In this document: positions 9,491 to 18,513 of the stretch, one piece after another
How positions within the stretch are numbered: position 1 is the first letter of the stretch
Layout of the letters: the number at the start of each line of letters is the position of its first letter
From: Eubacterium ventriosum
GTDB taxonomy: Bacteria; Bacillota; Clostridia; Lachnospirales; Lachnospiraceae
Direction: 5' to 3'
Assembly: GCF_025150745.1 (NCBI RefSeq)
Contig: NZ_CP102282.1
Coordinates: 2,553,501 to 2,617,500, forward strand
DNA: 64,000 nucleotides
Notes under the pieces: model-generated
Databases searched by the model: none
What the model was told of the DNA's origin: nothing
What the model saw: the letters and a program-made list of their open reading frames with translations, nothing else
Made by a program: the position numbers and the translations under genes

Positions 9491-10141
9491 TCACACTAAC
9501 TTGTATCCAACTTTGTACACAGACTGTATCTTGTCTCCCCAGTCCAGTTTTCTTCTAAGTCTTTGAATATGTAAATCTATAGTTCTGCTGTCTCCAACAT
9601 AGTCGTTGCCCCACACATTTTCATATATTACATCTCTGTAAAGGGCAATATTTTTGTTTCGTATAAGCAGAACCAAAAGTTCAAACTCTTTATGTGTAAG
9701 GTCCAAAGTCTTGCCTGCCTTCGTTACACTTCTTGACTGAAAATTAATTACCACATCATCTTCAACCAACTCGTCGTTTGTCTTCTTGTATCGTCTGAGA
9801 ACACTTTCAACCCTTGCAAGCATTTCAACTACTTCAAAAGGCTTTGCAATATAGTCGTCTGCTCCTGCTCTAAGGCCCTTAACCTTATTATCTGTAGTTC
9901 CCATTGCAGTAATAAAAATAGACGGAATGTCCATTGACTTTGCATACTCCAAAAGTTCATAACCGTCTATTTCCGGTAGCATTATGTCGAAAAGACATAA
10001 ATCAAAATGCTTACTGTCTAAAAGATTTGCCGCATCCTTTCCGTTATATGCGCATGTGCATAAATAACCTGCCTTTACAAGATTTATTTTTATTAAATTT
10101 GCAATCATTTCATCATCTTCTGCAACTAAAATTTCTATCAT
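9491..10141 (-). CDS. OmpR/PhoB-family response regulator
   Basis: 216 aa. The receiver domain (about 1-115) has the acidic pair EDD near residue 8, the phospho-acceptor Asp in LFDIMLPEIDGYE, and the conserved Lys in IAKPFE. The C-terminal winged-helix DNA-binding domain ends in RTIDLHIQRLRRKLD and YKVGYKL. The frame extends 11 codons upstream, but GGGAGA 7 bases before ATG 10141 marks the start. It is the cognate partner of the kinase gene that follows. The regulon is unknown; it follows spoIIP with a 67-base gap. Confidence 0.95.
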   Translation of the reverse strand: MIEILVAEDDEMIANLIKINLVKAGYLCTCAYNGKDAANLLDSKHFDLCLFDIMLPEIDGYELLEYAKSMDIPSIFITAMGTTDNKVKGLRAGADDYIAKPFEVVEMLARVESVLRRYKKTNDELVEDDVVINFQSRSVTKAGKTLDLTHKEFELLVLLIRNKNIALYRDVIYENVWGNDYVGDSRTIDLHIQRLRRKLDWGDKIQSVYKVGYKLV

Positions 10142-10208
10142 TAATTTTCTCCCAGTATACATATTAGTCCACATTGTATTTTACATTAAATTGTATCTTA
10201 TTTGTAAA

Positions 10209-11507
10209 CTATTCTCCAAGTACTTTTTTTATTAAAACAGCCAAAGGCTCTGCTGCATTTTTTGCCTCCTGATATGTATTGGTCTGTGCCCCAACCTCAA
10301 TTAACATACACTGCTTACCAAGGGACAAATTATATTCATAAGCATTTACATAATTTCTTCTTGTAAAACCCGGATAATAGCATTCTGCATTTACTTTCAT
10401 TTGTAGTACAAGGGCAAGATTTTCGAACCTGTATGGATTTTTCAAATAATCAATATCGCCACTTAGCTTAAATCTGGACATGCCATTAAAAAACATAATC
10501 TGGGCAGTTTTCTTTCCATTGATTTCCGTAACCAACCTTGTTCCGTCATTTACTCCGTCTCTGTGAATATCCAAAATCAAACTAATTGACGGATATTTCT
10601 TTAACTGCTTCTTTACCCCAGCCTTAGACTGGGTGTATGCCTCGTGTCTGTCCAACTTACCATTTACTATATCATATTTTGTTTTGTCGTGTATTACATT
10701 ATAACCAAACTGCTCTCTTAAAATCTGTGCCAGCCTGTTTCCAACACCAATAATTGTTGTGTCCTCATCCTTTGTTGTGTTGGAAAAATCCTCCATTGAA
10801 TGAGTATGATATATTAGTATTTGAGGTTTCTTATTGTTTCCCGTTATTTTAAATTCTTTATTTAAAGCCTGTTTAATTGGCATATCACTTTCTTTTATGG
10901 TTGTTGCATTTGTTACCGTATAGAATCTGTTAATTACTTCTTTAAAACTGCCAATATTTTTTTCCGTATAAAGTTTTCCCGATTTTTTAGGCATTGGAAC
11001 TATAGCCTTATTTCTCGTCTTTTTATTGTTGTTCTTTTCATTATTTTTAACAGTTGTTTCCACAGGTTTAGCAGTAGTTTCCACTTCTTTTTTTGCAATC
11101 TGATTTTCGGCTTTCATATTTTCATACAAAATATTTATAACCTGGCTATATGCCGGATCACTTGTGTCATAAGTGTATTCGCTTTTTGCTATATAATCTG
11201 TTACAACCGTTGTAAGAATCCTCTTTTTTGCATCCTCTGCAATATCTTTGTGATTCTCCAAATATATCATATATTGTGTCATTATATTTGAGTTTTCCAA
11301 AATCTCCTGAGCAAGCATATTTCCTGTTTCCATTAATTCTTTACTTGCGGCAACTTTTATTTTCTTATTAGTTATCATATTTACACAGGAAAAAGTTATA
11401 TAAGCACACAATGCAACAATAATCGCCTTTACAATTACACTAAACATATAATCAGGCGATTTAAATTTATACAGTTTTATTATTCCATGTTTTGTATGTT
11501 TCTGCAC
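10209..11507 (-). CDS. spoIIP: Stage II sporulation protein P (SpoIIP), cell-wall hydrolase of engulfment
   Basis: 432 aa from GTG 11507, which has GGGAG 9 bases upstream; a TTG at 11552 is possible but lacks a good ribosome site. A membrane anchor lies near residues 22-45, a Lys/Thr-rich linker follows, and the C-terminal SpoIIP domain carries YHTHSMEDF and IEVGAQTNT, which hold conserved His and Glu residues. SpoIIP has amidase and endopeptidase activity and works with SpoIID and SpoIIM to thin septal peptidoglycan during engulfment. It follows gpr closely, the arrangement known in Bacillus, which supports the call. Confidence 0.93.
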   Translation of the reverse strand: MQKHTKHGIIKLYKFKSPDYMFSVIVKAIIVALCAYITFSCVNMITNKKIKVAASKELMETGNMLAQEILENSNIMTQYMIYLENHKDIAEDAKKRILTTVVTDYIAKSEYTYDTSDPAYSQVINILYENMKAENQIAKKEVETTAKPVETTVKNNEKNNNKKTRNKAIVPMPKKSGKLYTEKNIGSFKEVINRFYTVTNATTIKESDMPIKQALNKEFKITGNNKKPQILIYHTHSMEDFSNTTKDEDTTIIGVGNRLAQILREQFGYNVIHDKTKYDIVNGKLDRHEAYTQSKAGVKKQLKKYPSISLILDIHRDGVNDGTRLVTEINGKKTAQIMFFNGMSRFKLSGDIDYLKNPYRFENLALVLQMKVNAECYYPGFTRRNYVNAYEYNLSLGKQCMLIEVGAQTNTYQEAKNAAEPLAVLIKKVLGE

Positions 11508-11571
11508 TTTTCCTGTCTCCCTTTGTCCCACTTTTAAAATTATATGAAACAAGGTCCTGTAATATTAATTT

Positions 11572-12474
11572 CTATTTTAAAACATTGCAAAACATATTTA
11601 TTCCACAGGCAATTATTTTGCTTAAGTTATCAACAATTTCATCTATATCCTTTGGAGTTACAAACATTTGCTCTGTATCTTCCGACAAAAGTTCTTCAAA
11701 CAACTGATATTTTTCATCAGATGTGTAGTCCTTAAATATATTTGAAATGCTATTATTTTGGTTATGAGAAGCAAGTATTTCCAAAAGCTTCTCCATTGTG
11801 TCATTAACAATTGTTGCCCCACTTACAACCATGGGAACCCCAATGGCAATAACCTTGGTATTTAGAGATTGTTCATTCAACCCTTTTCTATGATTGCCTA
11901 TTCCTGAACCGGGAATTATCCCTGTGTCCGTAAGCTGTATTGTTGTTGTAATTCTTCTTACATTTCTTGCTGCAAGTGAGTCTATTGCAATAATAATGTC
12001 CGGTTTCATTTGAGCTGTTATGCCTTTTACTATTGAAAAAGTTTCCATACCGGTCTGAGCCAACACCCCCGGAGCCAAACAGTACACATTAGGCAAAATT
12101 TCAATCTGCTCGGCAACTTTTGGTCCCAATGAATCAGGCGTAGCCTTTGAATTTCCAAGACCCACTATAAGGATTTTTTTTATGTTTTGATTCTTAGTCA
12201 TCTCTTCCATATGATTTGCTATTTCTTTTGCAAAAATAGTTTGCCTCTCCAAATCATCTTCCTTAAAAAGTCTTGTTTCCATTGTAACATAACTTCCTAT
12301 AGGCTTTCCCATGGACTTTGCGCCATTTTCATTAAATATTTCCACATCTGTTGTTGTCATAAATAATTCTTTATTGTAATTTTTGTCTATTTTTACTCCA
12401 CTAATTTCAATATTTCTTTTAAATCGTTCTCTTTCCTCTAATGCCAAATCCGTATAAATGTTTATTTTTTTCAT
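11572..12474 (-). CDS. gpr: GPR germination protease
   Basis: 300 aa. GPR is made as an inactive zymogen in the developing spore and, after self-processing near the N-terminus, degrades small acid-soluble spore proteins at germination. The family blocks GLGNSKATPDSLGPKV, IAIDSLAARN and GSGIGNHRKGL are present; the Asp residues in the first two are the catalytic candidates known for GPR. AGGGGG lies 5-6 bases before the ATG. spoIIP follows on the same strand. Together the pair is good evidence that the organism forms endospores. Confidence 0.97.
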   Translation of the reverse strand: MKKINIYTDLALEERERFKRNIEISGVKIDKNYNKELFMTTTDVEIFNENGAKSMGKPIGSYVTMETRLFKEDDLERQTIFAKEIANHMEEMTKNQNIKKILIVGLGNSKATPDSLGPKVAEQIEILPNVYCLAPGVLAQTGMETFSIVKGITAQMKPDIIIAIDSLAARNVRRITTTIQLTDTGIIPGSGIGNHRKGLNEQSLNTKVIAIGVPMVVSGATIVNDTMEKLLEILASHNQNNSISNIFKDYTSDEKYQLFEELLSEDTEQMFVTPKDIDEIVDNLSKIIACGINMFCNVLK

Positions 12475-12564
12475 AAAGCCCCCTGAAAACTATATATTCT
12501 TAAAGACGTTATTTGTTATTCATCAAATTCAATTTTTTCTTATAAAGCCATCCATCGTAAATTC

Positions 12565-12603
12565 TAAAAAATAAAGCGAAGCACTTTATGCTCCGCTTTA
12601 TTA
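12565..12603 (-). terminator. Intrinsic terminator of the polysaccharide deacetylase gene
   Basis: On the minus strand AATAAAGCGGAGCA pairs with TGCTTCGCTTTATT (arms within 12570-12602), followed by a T run (12565-12569). Confidence 0.85.
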
Positions 12604-12624
12604 ATATCTACATTATTATTAAAT

Positions 12625-13476
12625 TTATTCAAACTCAAAATATGGCTGACCTTTTTTAAGCTTTACACCCTTAGCCTCTGCCATTTCTGATACACTTACT
12701 ATCTGATATCCTTTCTTCTGAAGCTTTGGAATGGCTTCTATTGCTGCATCCACTGACCAGCTATGAATGTCATGCATAAGAATTATCTGTCCATCCTTTG
12801 CACTGTCCATTATAGATTTAACTGTTTTCTTCTTGCTTTTAGTCTTCCAGTCCAATGTGTCAACTGACCAACATACAATAGGCATCTTAGCAGCTTTCTG
12901 CACCTTGGCATCTCTTATTCCTGAACCATATGGTGGTCTTAAAAATTTAGGATTATATCCTACTGCCTTTTTAACCAATTCATTAACTCCATTAATCTCG
13001 TATTTACGTTTACTCTTAGATACCTTGTCTAGTGCACAATGATTCATTGTATGATTTCCCAAGTCACATCCAAGAGCATCCATTCTCTTAAGTAATTCAT
13101 CAACCGGAATATCAGTTTTCTTAAGGCTGTATCCACACATAAAAAATGAAGCTCTTGCATTATACTTCTCTAACGCATCCAATAGCTTTCCTGTATATTG
13201 TCCCGGACCATCATCAAAAGTCAACGCAATCATAGGCTTGTTAGGATCTATTGCTCTTGTGGTTTCTTCCTGAACTGTGGTCTCAACCTGGGTCTGCTTC
13301 TGGCTTGTTTCCACATTTCCCGCTGTTGGTACTGATTTTTTCTTTCCAAAAATCATCTTTCCGGCAAAAATTATGACAATAATAACCCCCACTGTTATGG
13401 CTATTTTTTCATACTGTCTGCGCACTTCTTTCTTTCTTTGTAATTTCTTTAGTTCGTTTTTCTCTCCCGTTGTCAT
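12625..13476 (-). CDS. Polysaccharide deacetylase (NodB domain), membrane-anchored
   Basis: 283 aa. A cytoplasmic basic tail and one membrane segment (VGVIIVIIFAGKMIF, about 27-43) precede a Thr-rich linker and a NodB domain with the motifs LTFDDGPG (metal Asp), GNHTMNHCAL (metal His pair), RPPYGSG, CWSVDTLDW and LMHDIHSW. CE4 enzymes of this type remove N-acetyl groups from peptidoglycan or related sugars; PdaA-like members act in spore cortex formation, which would suit the neighbouring gpr/spoIIP genes, but substrate is not proven. The frame extends 18 codons upstream; GAGG 6 bases before ATG 13476 decides the start. Confidence 0.92.
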   Translation of the reverse strand: MTTGEKNELKKLQRKKEVRRQYEKIAITVGVIIVIIFAGKMIFGKKKSVPTAGNVETSQKQTQVETTVQEETTRAIDPNKPMIALTFDDGPGQYTGKLLDALEKYNARASFFMCGYSLKKTDIPVDELLKRMDALGCDLGNHTMNHCALDKVSKSKRKYEINGVNELVKKAVGYNPKFLRPPYGSGIRDAKVQKAAKMPIVCWSVDTLDWKTKSKKKTVKSIMDSAKDGQIILMHDIHSWSVDAAIEAIPKLQKKGYQIVSVSEMAEAKGVKLKKGQPYFEFE

Positions 13477-13634
13477 ATTTACCTCACTTTCATAGAACTG
13501 CATTATATTACTTATATTTAAGTTTTGCAATACTTTTTTTTATTATTTTCGACTTTTTTTTACCACTCTATTTTCACCTTATTTTCCCACTTAATTTTTG
13601 CCTCTTTTCTTTTAATCTTATGTTTATTTTTTGC

Positions 13635-13663
13635 TTGTGACTACTATAAAATAATGATAAAAT
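13635..13663 (+). promoter_or_regulatory. Candidate promoter for holA
   Basis: TTGTGA (13635-13640) and TAAAAT (13658-13663) with 17 bases between, 29 bases before the likely GTG start. Confidence 0.4.
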
Positions 13664-13691
13664 TTAGTCAGCATATTTTGTGAGGTGTAAC

Positions 13692-14672
13692 GTGAAAACT
13701 TTAGCTAATGATATTAAAAATAAAAGCTTTAAAAACGCATATCTTTTATGCGGTGAAGAAGAATATTTGAAACTTAATTATAAGAACCGGCTGATTAAAT
13801 CCATTGCCGGTGATGATACAATGAATCTTGGAATGTACGAAGGCAAAAACATTGACATTAACGAAGTTATAGACAGTGCGGAAACTGTTCCTTTTTTTGC
13901 TGAATACAGACTTATTGTTATGGAAAATACCGGTCTTTTCAAAAGTGGCGGGGAGCAGCTTGCCGAGTATATGAAGACTATTCCTTCAACTACTATTTTT
14001 CTCTTCGTTGAAAGTGATGTAGACAAGCGTAGCAAAATGTACAAGGCTGTAAAATCCGCAGGTTACATCTGCGAAATAAACCGACAGACTGAAAATGATA
14101 TTGCAATTTGGGCTGCAAGAATTTTTGATTACAATGGCAAGAAAATCACAAAAGCCAATATGTCATACCTTATTGCCAGCGTTGGCACCGACATGGAAGT
14201 CTTATCAAGAGAAATCGAAAAGCTTATTAGCTACGCACTAAACAAGAACGTTATTTCTAAAGAAGACATTGACGCTGTTTGCATAAAACAGCTTAACGTT
14301 AGAATTTTTGATATGATGGATGCAATTTCCGTAAAGAATCAAAAGAAAACCTTGGACTGTTATTATGAATTAATTGCAGAAAAAGAACCTCCTATGAGAA
14401 TCCTTTTTATGATAAGCAGACAGTTTAATCTTATGCTTCAGGCTAAAGACCTTTCATCCCGCGGAATGAACCGCGAACAAGTGGCACACACAATGGGCGT
14501 TCAAAGCTTTATAGCCGGCAAATGCATCAACCAATGCCGTAATTTCTCAATGGCCGAACTAAAATCAGGGCTCGCTGAAAGCGTAAACACCGAATCCCTA
14601 ATTAAATCAGGAATGATGGACGAAAACATAGGGGTTGAAATGCTGCTGGTAAAATATAGTAAGAGAAACTAA
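13692..14672 (+). CDS. holA: DNA polymerase III delta subunit
   Basis: 326 aa. HolA is the clamp-loader subunit that opens the sliding clamp. The N-terminal AAA+-like fold begins with YLLCGEEEYLK, the usual degenerate nucleotide-binding region of delta, and the C-terminal collar domain contains the LLFMISRQFNLMLQAK-type helix. GAGGTG precedes GTG 13692; a GTG four codons upstream overlaps that ribosome site. In Bacillus, holA (yqeN) lies between comEC and rpsT in the same orientation; here it faces rpsT, so it has been inverted relative to comEC. Confidence 0.93.
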   Translation: MKTLANDIKNKSFKNAYLLCGEEEYLKLNYKNRLIKSIAGDDTMNLGMYEGKNIDINEVIDSAETVPFFAEYRLIVMENTGLFKSGGEQLAEYMKTIPSTTIFLFVESDVDKRSKMYKAVKSAGYICEINRQTENDIAIWAARIFDYNGKKITKANMSYLIASVGTDMEVLSREIEKLISYALNKNVISKEDIDAVCIKQLNVRIFDMMDAISVKNQKKTLDCYYELIAEKEPPMRILFMISRQFNLMLQAKDLSSRGMNREQVAHTMGVQSFIAGKCINQCRNFSMAELKSGLAESVNTESLIKSGMMDENIGVEMLLVKYSKRN

Positions 14673-14706
14673 AAAAGAAGTTGCAGAAAACTGCAACTTC
14701 TTTTTT
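14671..14706. terminator. Bidirectional terminator shared by holA and rpsT
   Basis: AAAAAAGAAGTTGCAG pairs perfectly with CTGCAACTTCTTTTTT, giving T runs on both strands between two convergent genes. Confidence 0.93.
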
Positions 14707-14720
14707 ATTCACAATTGTAA

Positions 14721-14984
14721 TTATGCAACTGTGTTAACTAATTTTGTTAATCTTGAAATCTTTCTAGCAACGTTGTTCTTGTGGTAGATACCCTTTGAAC
14801 CAGCCATTTCGATAAGCTTTGTAGCTGCAACTAAAGCTGTGTTAGCTGCTTCCTTATCGTTAGCTGCAACAGCTGCTTCAACTTTCTTAATAGCTGTCTT
14901 AACTGCTGACTTAGCTGCCTTATTTCTTTCGTACTTTGTCTGATTAACTAAAATTCTCTTTTTTGCTGACTTAATGTTTGCCAT
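14721..14984 (-). CDS. rpsT: 30S ribosomal protein S20
   Basis: 87 aa, the usual S20 length, with the MANIKSAKKRILVNQTK opening and the Lys/Ala-rich three-helix body. S20 binds the 5' and 3' minor domains of 16S rRNA early in 30S assembly. A strong GGAGGTGG site 7 bases before ATG 14984 sets the start; the frame is open 20 codons upstream but without support. It has its own near-consensus promoter (15100-15128) and a 115-base leader able to fold. Confidence 0.98.
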   Translation of the reverse strand: MANIKSAKKRILVNQTKYERNKAAKSAVKTAIKKVEAAVAANDKEAANTALVAATKLIEMAGSKGIYHKNNVARKISRLTKLVNTVA

Positions 14985-15099
14985 TTTTGTCCACCTCCGT
15001 GAAAAATCTAATTGTGATTTCCGTTGAGAGAGATTGGAAATCAAGTTTCACCATCTGCGCCATTGGAAATGCGGACGTTTGACGCAGACACTAAAAATT
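14985..15099 (-). promoter_or_regulatory. Structured 5' leader of rpsT
   Basis: The predicted transcript starts near 15093, leaving a long leader for such a small gene. Two short stems are visible: TCTGCG with CGCAGA, and GATTTCC with GGAAATC just before the ribosome binding site. This would suit S20 autoregulation, but no known motif is recognised. Confidence 0.35.
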
Positions 15100-15128
15100 A
15101 TTCTAGTAAAAAAAATATATATTGTCAA
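15100..15128 (-). promoter_or_regulatory. Promoter of rpsT
   Basis: Consensus TTGACA (complement of 15123-15128) and TAGAAT (complement of 15100-15105) with an exact 17-base spacer. One of the best promoter matches in the window. Confidence 0.75.
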
Positions 15129-15157
15129 TATTATTTTTTAAATTTTCATTTAATTTT

Positions 15158-17578
15158 TTACCGTATAGTTATCCCACCTTTTTCATCCGTCCTATATATC
15201 ACCCCACCCTGCTTTCGTAATCTTTCCATTGTTTCATTTCCAGGATGTCCGTATGAGTTGTTTTTCCCCACAGATATTATGCTGTACTTTGGATTTACTT
15301 TTTTCAGAAATTTTTCTGAGCTTGAATAGTTTGAACCGTGATGTGCCACTTTTAGGACTGTGTAGTTTTCTTCTATATCATCTTTTATTTTCTCTTCAAT
15401 TTCCTTTGATATATCTCCTGTCAGCAGTATTTTTGAAGTTTTATTTTTAACGGAAAGCACTGTACAGTAGTCGTTTTTATCCGATGCTGTTGTTGTGGTT
15501 TCCGGATATATACACTTAATTTTCGTTTTGCCAAGGCTCAATGTATCTCCTTTTTTTATGTACAAAACATTGATTTTTTTTAACTTTGCTTTTTCAATCA
15601 GTTCATTGTAAGTATCATCCTTCATATTAATGTCTGGCATCACAAGGTTTTTAATTCTTATTCTGTTGGAGTTATTATTTTCTAAAATTTCCAGTATACC
15701 GCTTATATGGTCTTTGTCCGTATGGGTTATTATGGAATAGTCGATTGTTCCTATGCCTTCGGCTTTTAAGTATGGCACTATGCAATTTTTTGCCACCTGT
15801 TTTTCAGACGTACTTCCCCCATCTACCATAACTTTCGTTCCATTATCTCCATGTATCAATATGCCGTCACCCTGTCCCACGTTAATAAATGTTATGTAAA
15901 ACCCCGGATTTGGAATATAATATATCAAACAATTTAGTAGCAAAAATCCTACAATACAAGCTAATCTTAGTTTTACATTTTGACCCTTTATTCTTCTCTC
16001 TTTTTTAGCTTTCTTTTCCAGTACAAGTCCTGTTTCTTTTTTTATTATGTTCCTTTCCTTCTCAGCCCTTGTATACTTAGTTCTTATGTTTTTAAGTCCA
16101 AACAAAACCACAAGTAATATTGCATAATAAACTATAATTATAGTCACTTTAGGTTGTCCCACCACTATACTTGCAACTGAGCTTTTGTTAATTATGTTAC
16201 ACAGAAATGTGTAAAGTTCCAATATTCCACAGCCGGGAAATATTACAACTTTTCCAAAGCCAAACATTATGCATGAGCAAAATATTCCCACAATTGAAGA
16301 TACAATTACCACGCTCATTAAAGGCACTACAACTATGTTTAACAAAAAAGAAAATGTTGGCAGTTCATAATAATTCCACGCCAGTATTGGATTCATTACC
16401 AAACTTATTGTAAAATTAGCACTTAAGACTTTGATTATTTTATTATCCGTGTTCAAAATTTCTTCAACTATTGGCAAGATAAGCACTATAGCTATAATTG
16501 CCCCAAAGGACATTTGAAATCCACTATTACAAACCACAAAAGGGTTCTGAACAAGCAACACAAGTCCTGCAAGGGATATGGCTGTTATGGCATCGTATTT
16601 TCGTCCAAGAACTTCCCCTATTATTTTTAGTATAAACATTATTATTGCCCTAATTGTTGAAATTCCAAAACCTGACATTATTCCAAAACTCAAAACAACA
16701 GGTATGGATACTGCTGCTGAAAAAAGAAATCTGAATCTTCTTCTAAGCAATCTGTAAATTGCCATGCCGATAAAGCTAATGTGTAGCCCGCTTATGGCAA
16801 GTATATGTGCTATTCCTGACACCGAATATAACTCCTTTATGTCACTGTCAAGGTCGGTTTTGTCCCCAAGGATTATTGCGCCGATTATTCCATTCTTATT
16901 ATTTATAATAGAAAATATCCCCTTATTATCACTGCAAAGCTTTTCCAGTCTTTCAATTATTTCCATTCTCATTTCATAAAGTCCCTGTCTTATTCCGCTG
17001 TAATCACTATTTATTACTTCAATGGTTCCTGCTTCTATTTTTCCATAAAAACCTAATGACAGATAATATTTTTTTGAATCAAAATTTCCCTTATTGGCAG
17101 CTTCTTCAAACTGTCTTAACTTTCCCATTACTTTTATAATATTTCCTATTTTTACATTAGGAATCTTCTCTGTATTTACAAATATTCTTTTAACACTTAT
17201 GTTCTTTTCTCCATTCTCCACTTCTACACCTTTTAAATAAATATTTGTACCAAATGCAGTATTTTCTATTTTGTATATTTTTCCCTGTACAATTACAGTA
17301 TTTTCCTTCAAATCATATATATGATTCCGTGTTGTAATTTCGTTACTCATTAACATAAATCCCATAATTAAAGTAAAAAAAATCACCACAAAAGCACCCA
17401 TATCTTCATATGCTTTTATGATGATTTTTCTAATAACTATAATTGCCAGCACAATGCATGACACTGCTATATTCAAGTCAAAAACAGCTATTACCTCTCC
17501 AAGTACAAAAGCCAGTAATATCCAAAATACCGGTCTTTTTATAACTGTCACTCCTTTTTTATTTATTTTTCTGTTCAA
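15158..17578 (-). CDS. comEC: ComEC/Rec2 DNA-uptake channel
   Basis: 806 aa with the full ComEC layout: N-terminal membrane segments and a DUF4131/OB-type soluble part (about 1-190), the multi-spanning competence domain (about 230-500, containing HILAISGLHISFIGMA), and a C-terminal metallo-beta-lactamase domain with THTDKDH and VAHHGSN. ComEC carries single-stranded DNA across the cytoplasmic membrane during transformation. The start is unclear: TTG 17578 overlaps the gerM-like gene and lacks a ribosome site, while AAAAGGAG at about 17549-17556 points to a start a few codons later with no standard codon at the right distance. Probably translationally coupled. Confidence 0.93.
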   Translation of the reverse strand: MNRKINKKGVTVIKRPVFWILLAFVLGEVIAVFDLNIAVSCIVLAIIVIRKIIIKAYEDMGAFVVIFFTLIMGFMLMSNEITTRNHIYDLKENTVIVQGKIYKIENTAFGTNIYLKGVEVENGEKNISVKRIFVNTEKIPNVKIGNIIKVMGKLRQFEEAANKGNFDSKKYYLSLGFYGKIEAGTIEVINSDYSGIRQGLYEMRMEIIERLEKLCSDNKGIFSIINNKNGIIGAIILGDKTDLDSDIKELYSVSGIAHILAISGLHISFIGMAIYRLLRRRFRFLFSAAVSIPVVLSFGIMSGFGISTIRAIIMFILKIIGEVLGRKYDAITAISLAGLVLLVQNPFVVCNSGFQMSFGAIIAIVLILPIVEEILNTDNKIIKVLSANFTISLVMNPILAWNYYELPTFSFLLNIVVVPLMSVVIVSSIVGIFCSCIMFGFGKVVIFPGCGILELYTFLCNIINKSSVASIVVGQPKVTIIIVYYAILLVVLFGLKNIRTKYTRAEKERNIIKKETGLVLEKKAKKERRIKGQNVKLRLACIVGFLLLNCLIYYIPNPGFYITFINVGQGDGILIHGDNGTKVMVDGGSTSEKQVAKNCIVPYLKAEGIGTIDYSIITHTDKDHISGILEILENNNSNRIRIKNLVMPDINMKDDTYNELIEKAKLKKINVLYIKKGDTLSLGKTKIKCIYPETTTTASDKNDYCTVLSVKNKTSKILLTGDISKEIEEKIKDDIEENYTVLKVAHHGSNYSSSEKFLKKVNPKYSIISVGKNNSYGHPGNETMERLRKQGGVIYRTDEKGGITIR

Positions 17579-18497
17579 CCAAATCCAAATTTCTTATAAA
17601 AGGCTCTGCCAATGAAATATCGTCGTGATATTTTAAAGCTGAATCACCCTCTACACTTATCTGAACCTTATGAATGTTATCAAGTTCCAATAAAGAATTT
17701 ACGATTGAGTATATTACAAGCTTGTTGGAAACCGTACTCTGTTCCGTTAAGAAATTGTCTCCAAAATCCACATAACATATGTTTCCGGCTGTTGCAACAC
17801 TTATAAGCTCTGTGTCACTTGTAAGGGTGGCTGTATATTTTCCTTTCTGCGGGCCCTTAATAAGTTGCTCAACTATAAACTGCTCTTTTGATTTTCCACT
17901 GTAAGATGCATTATTAAGATTGTATTCCTTTAATTTAGTACCTTTCTTATTGGCAAAATACAACTTGAAATCATCCTTATTCTTATCTGCTAAATCCCCT
18001 CTTAATCCCGAAATAAAATCAGATGCTTTCATTGCCGTTACTGTTTTGTCATCTCCTGTCTGTCCATATGGTACACCCCCTATTGTAAATGCCACATAGT
18101 CAACACCGTCAATCTGATTAAGAGTGCAAACTACTGCTGTCCTGCACAACACTTCCACCTGTGGATTTAAAACATTATAGCTTTCGCCAAAATCCACTGT
18201 TAAAAGTCCATCTGCCAAAGTATAACCGTTAACTGTTACAGTGTCTGGAATTGCTTTTTTATCATTGTCCTTACCATTACTTTGCAATGCCTTAAGTGCT
18301 TCAGAAATCTGATTTTCAGTTTCGCCTTCCTGAAGTTTGTAACTTTCCGTAACTAATTTTGTATTTGCTGTATTAACATAATACATCTGAAAGCCTTTTT
18401 CTGCTTTAGTTACTGACTTGTTTCCACAGCCCCACAAAGTTGCAATAAGACTTACAACTAATATTAAATTAACTATATTTTTGATAGTTCTTTTCAT
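17559..18497 (-). CDS. GerM-like sporulation lipoprotein (two GerMN domains)
   Basis: 312 aa. The N-terminus is a lipoprotein signal (hydrophobic core then LWGCGNK lipobox, Cys about 24). Two GerMN repeats follow, at about 35-165 and about 180-300, each with the pattern of a YYV/LYFAN strand, a ligand-like LT/ISV turn and a VDFG(E/D) strand. GerM of Bacillus is a sporulation lipoprotein needed for cortex and germination functions. Start ATG 18497 is chosen for the signal peptide; an upstream extension would overlap the kinase gene. It is sandwiched between a sensor kinase gene and comEC. Function inferred from family. Confidence 0.88.
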   Translation of the reverse strand: MKRTIKNIVNLILVVSLIATLWGCGNKSVTKAEKGFQMYYVNTANTKLVTESYKLQEGETENQISEALKALQSNGKDNDKKAIPDTVTVNGYTLADGLLTVDFGESYNVLNPQVEVLCRTAVVCTLNQIDGVDYVAFTIGGVPYGQTGDDKTVTAMKASDFISGLRGDLADKNKDDFKLYFANKKGTKLKEYNLNNASYSGKSKEQFIVEQLIKGPQKGKYTATLTSDTELISVATAGNICYVDFGDNFLTEQSTVSNKLVIYSIVNSLLELDNIHKVQISVEGDSALKYHDDISLAEPFIRNLDLVEQKNK

Positions 18498-18513
18498 ACC
18501 TTTCAATCTCCAT

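Noticed and set aside
12490-12525. Sigma-G promoter of gpr
   Set aside because: TGAATA (complement of 12517-12522) fits the -35, but no acceptable CATACTA-like -10 lies 17-18 bases away.
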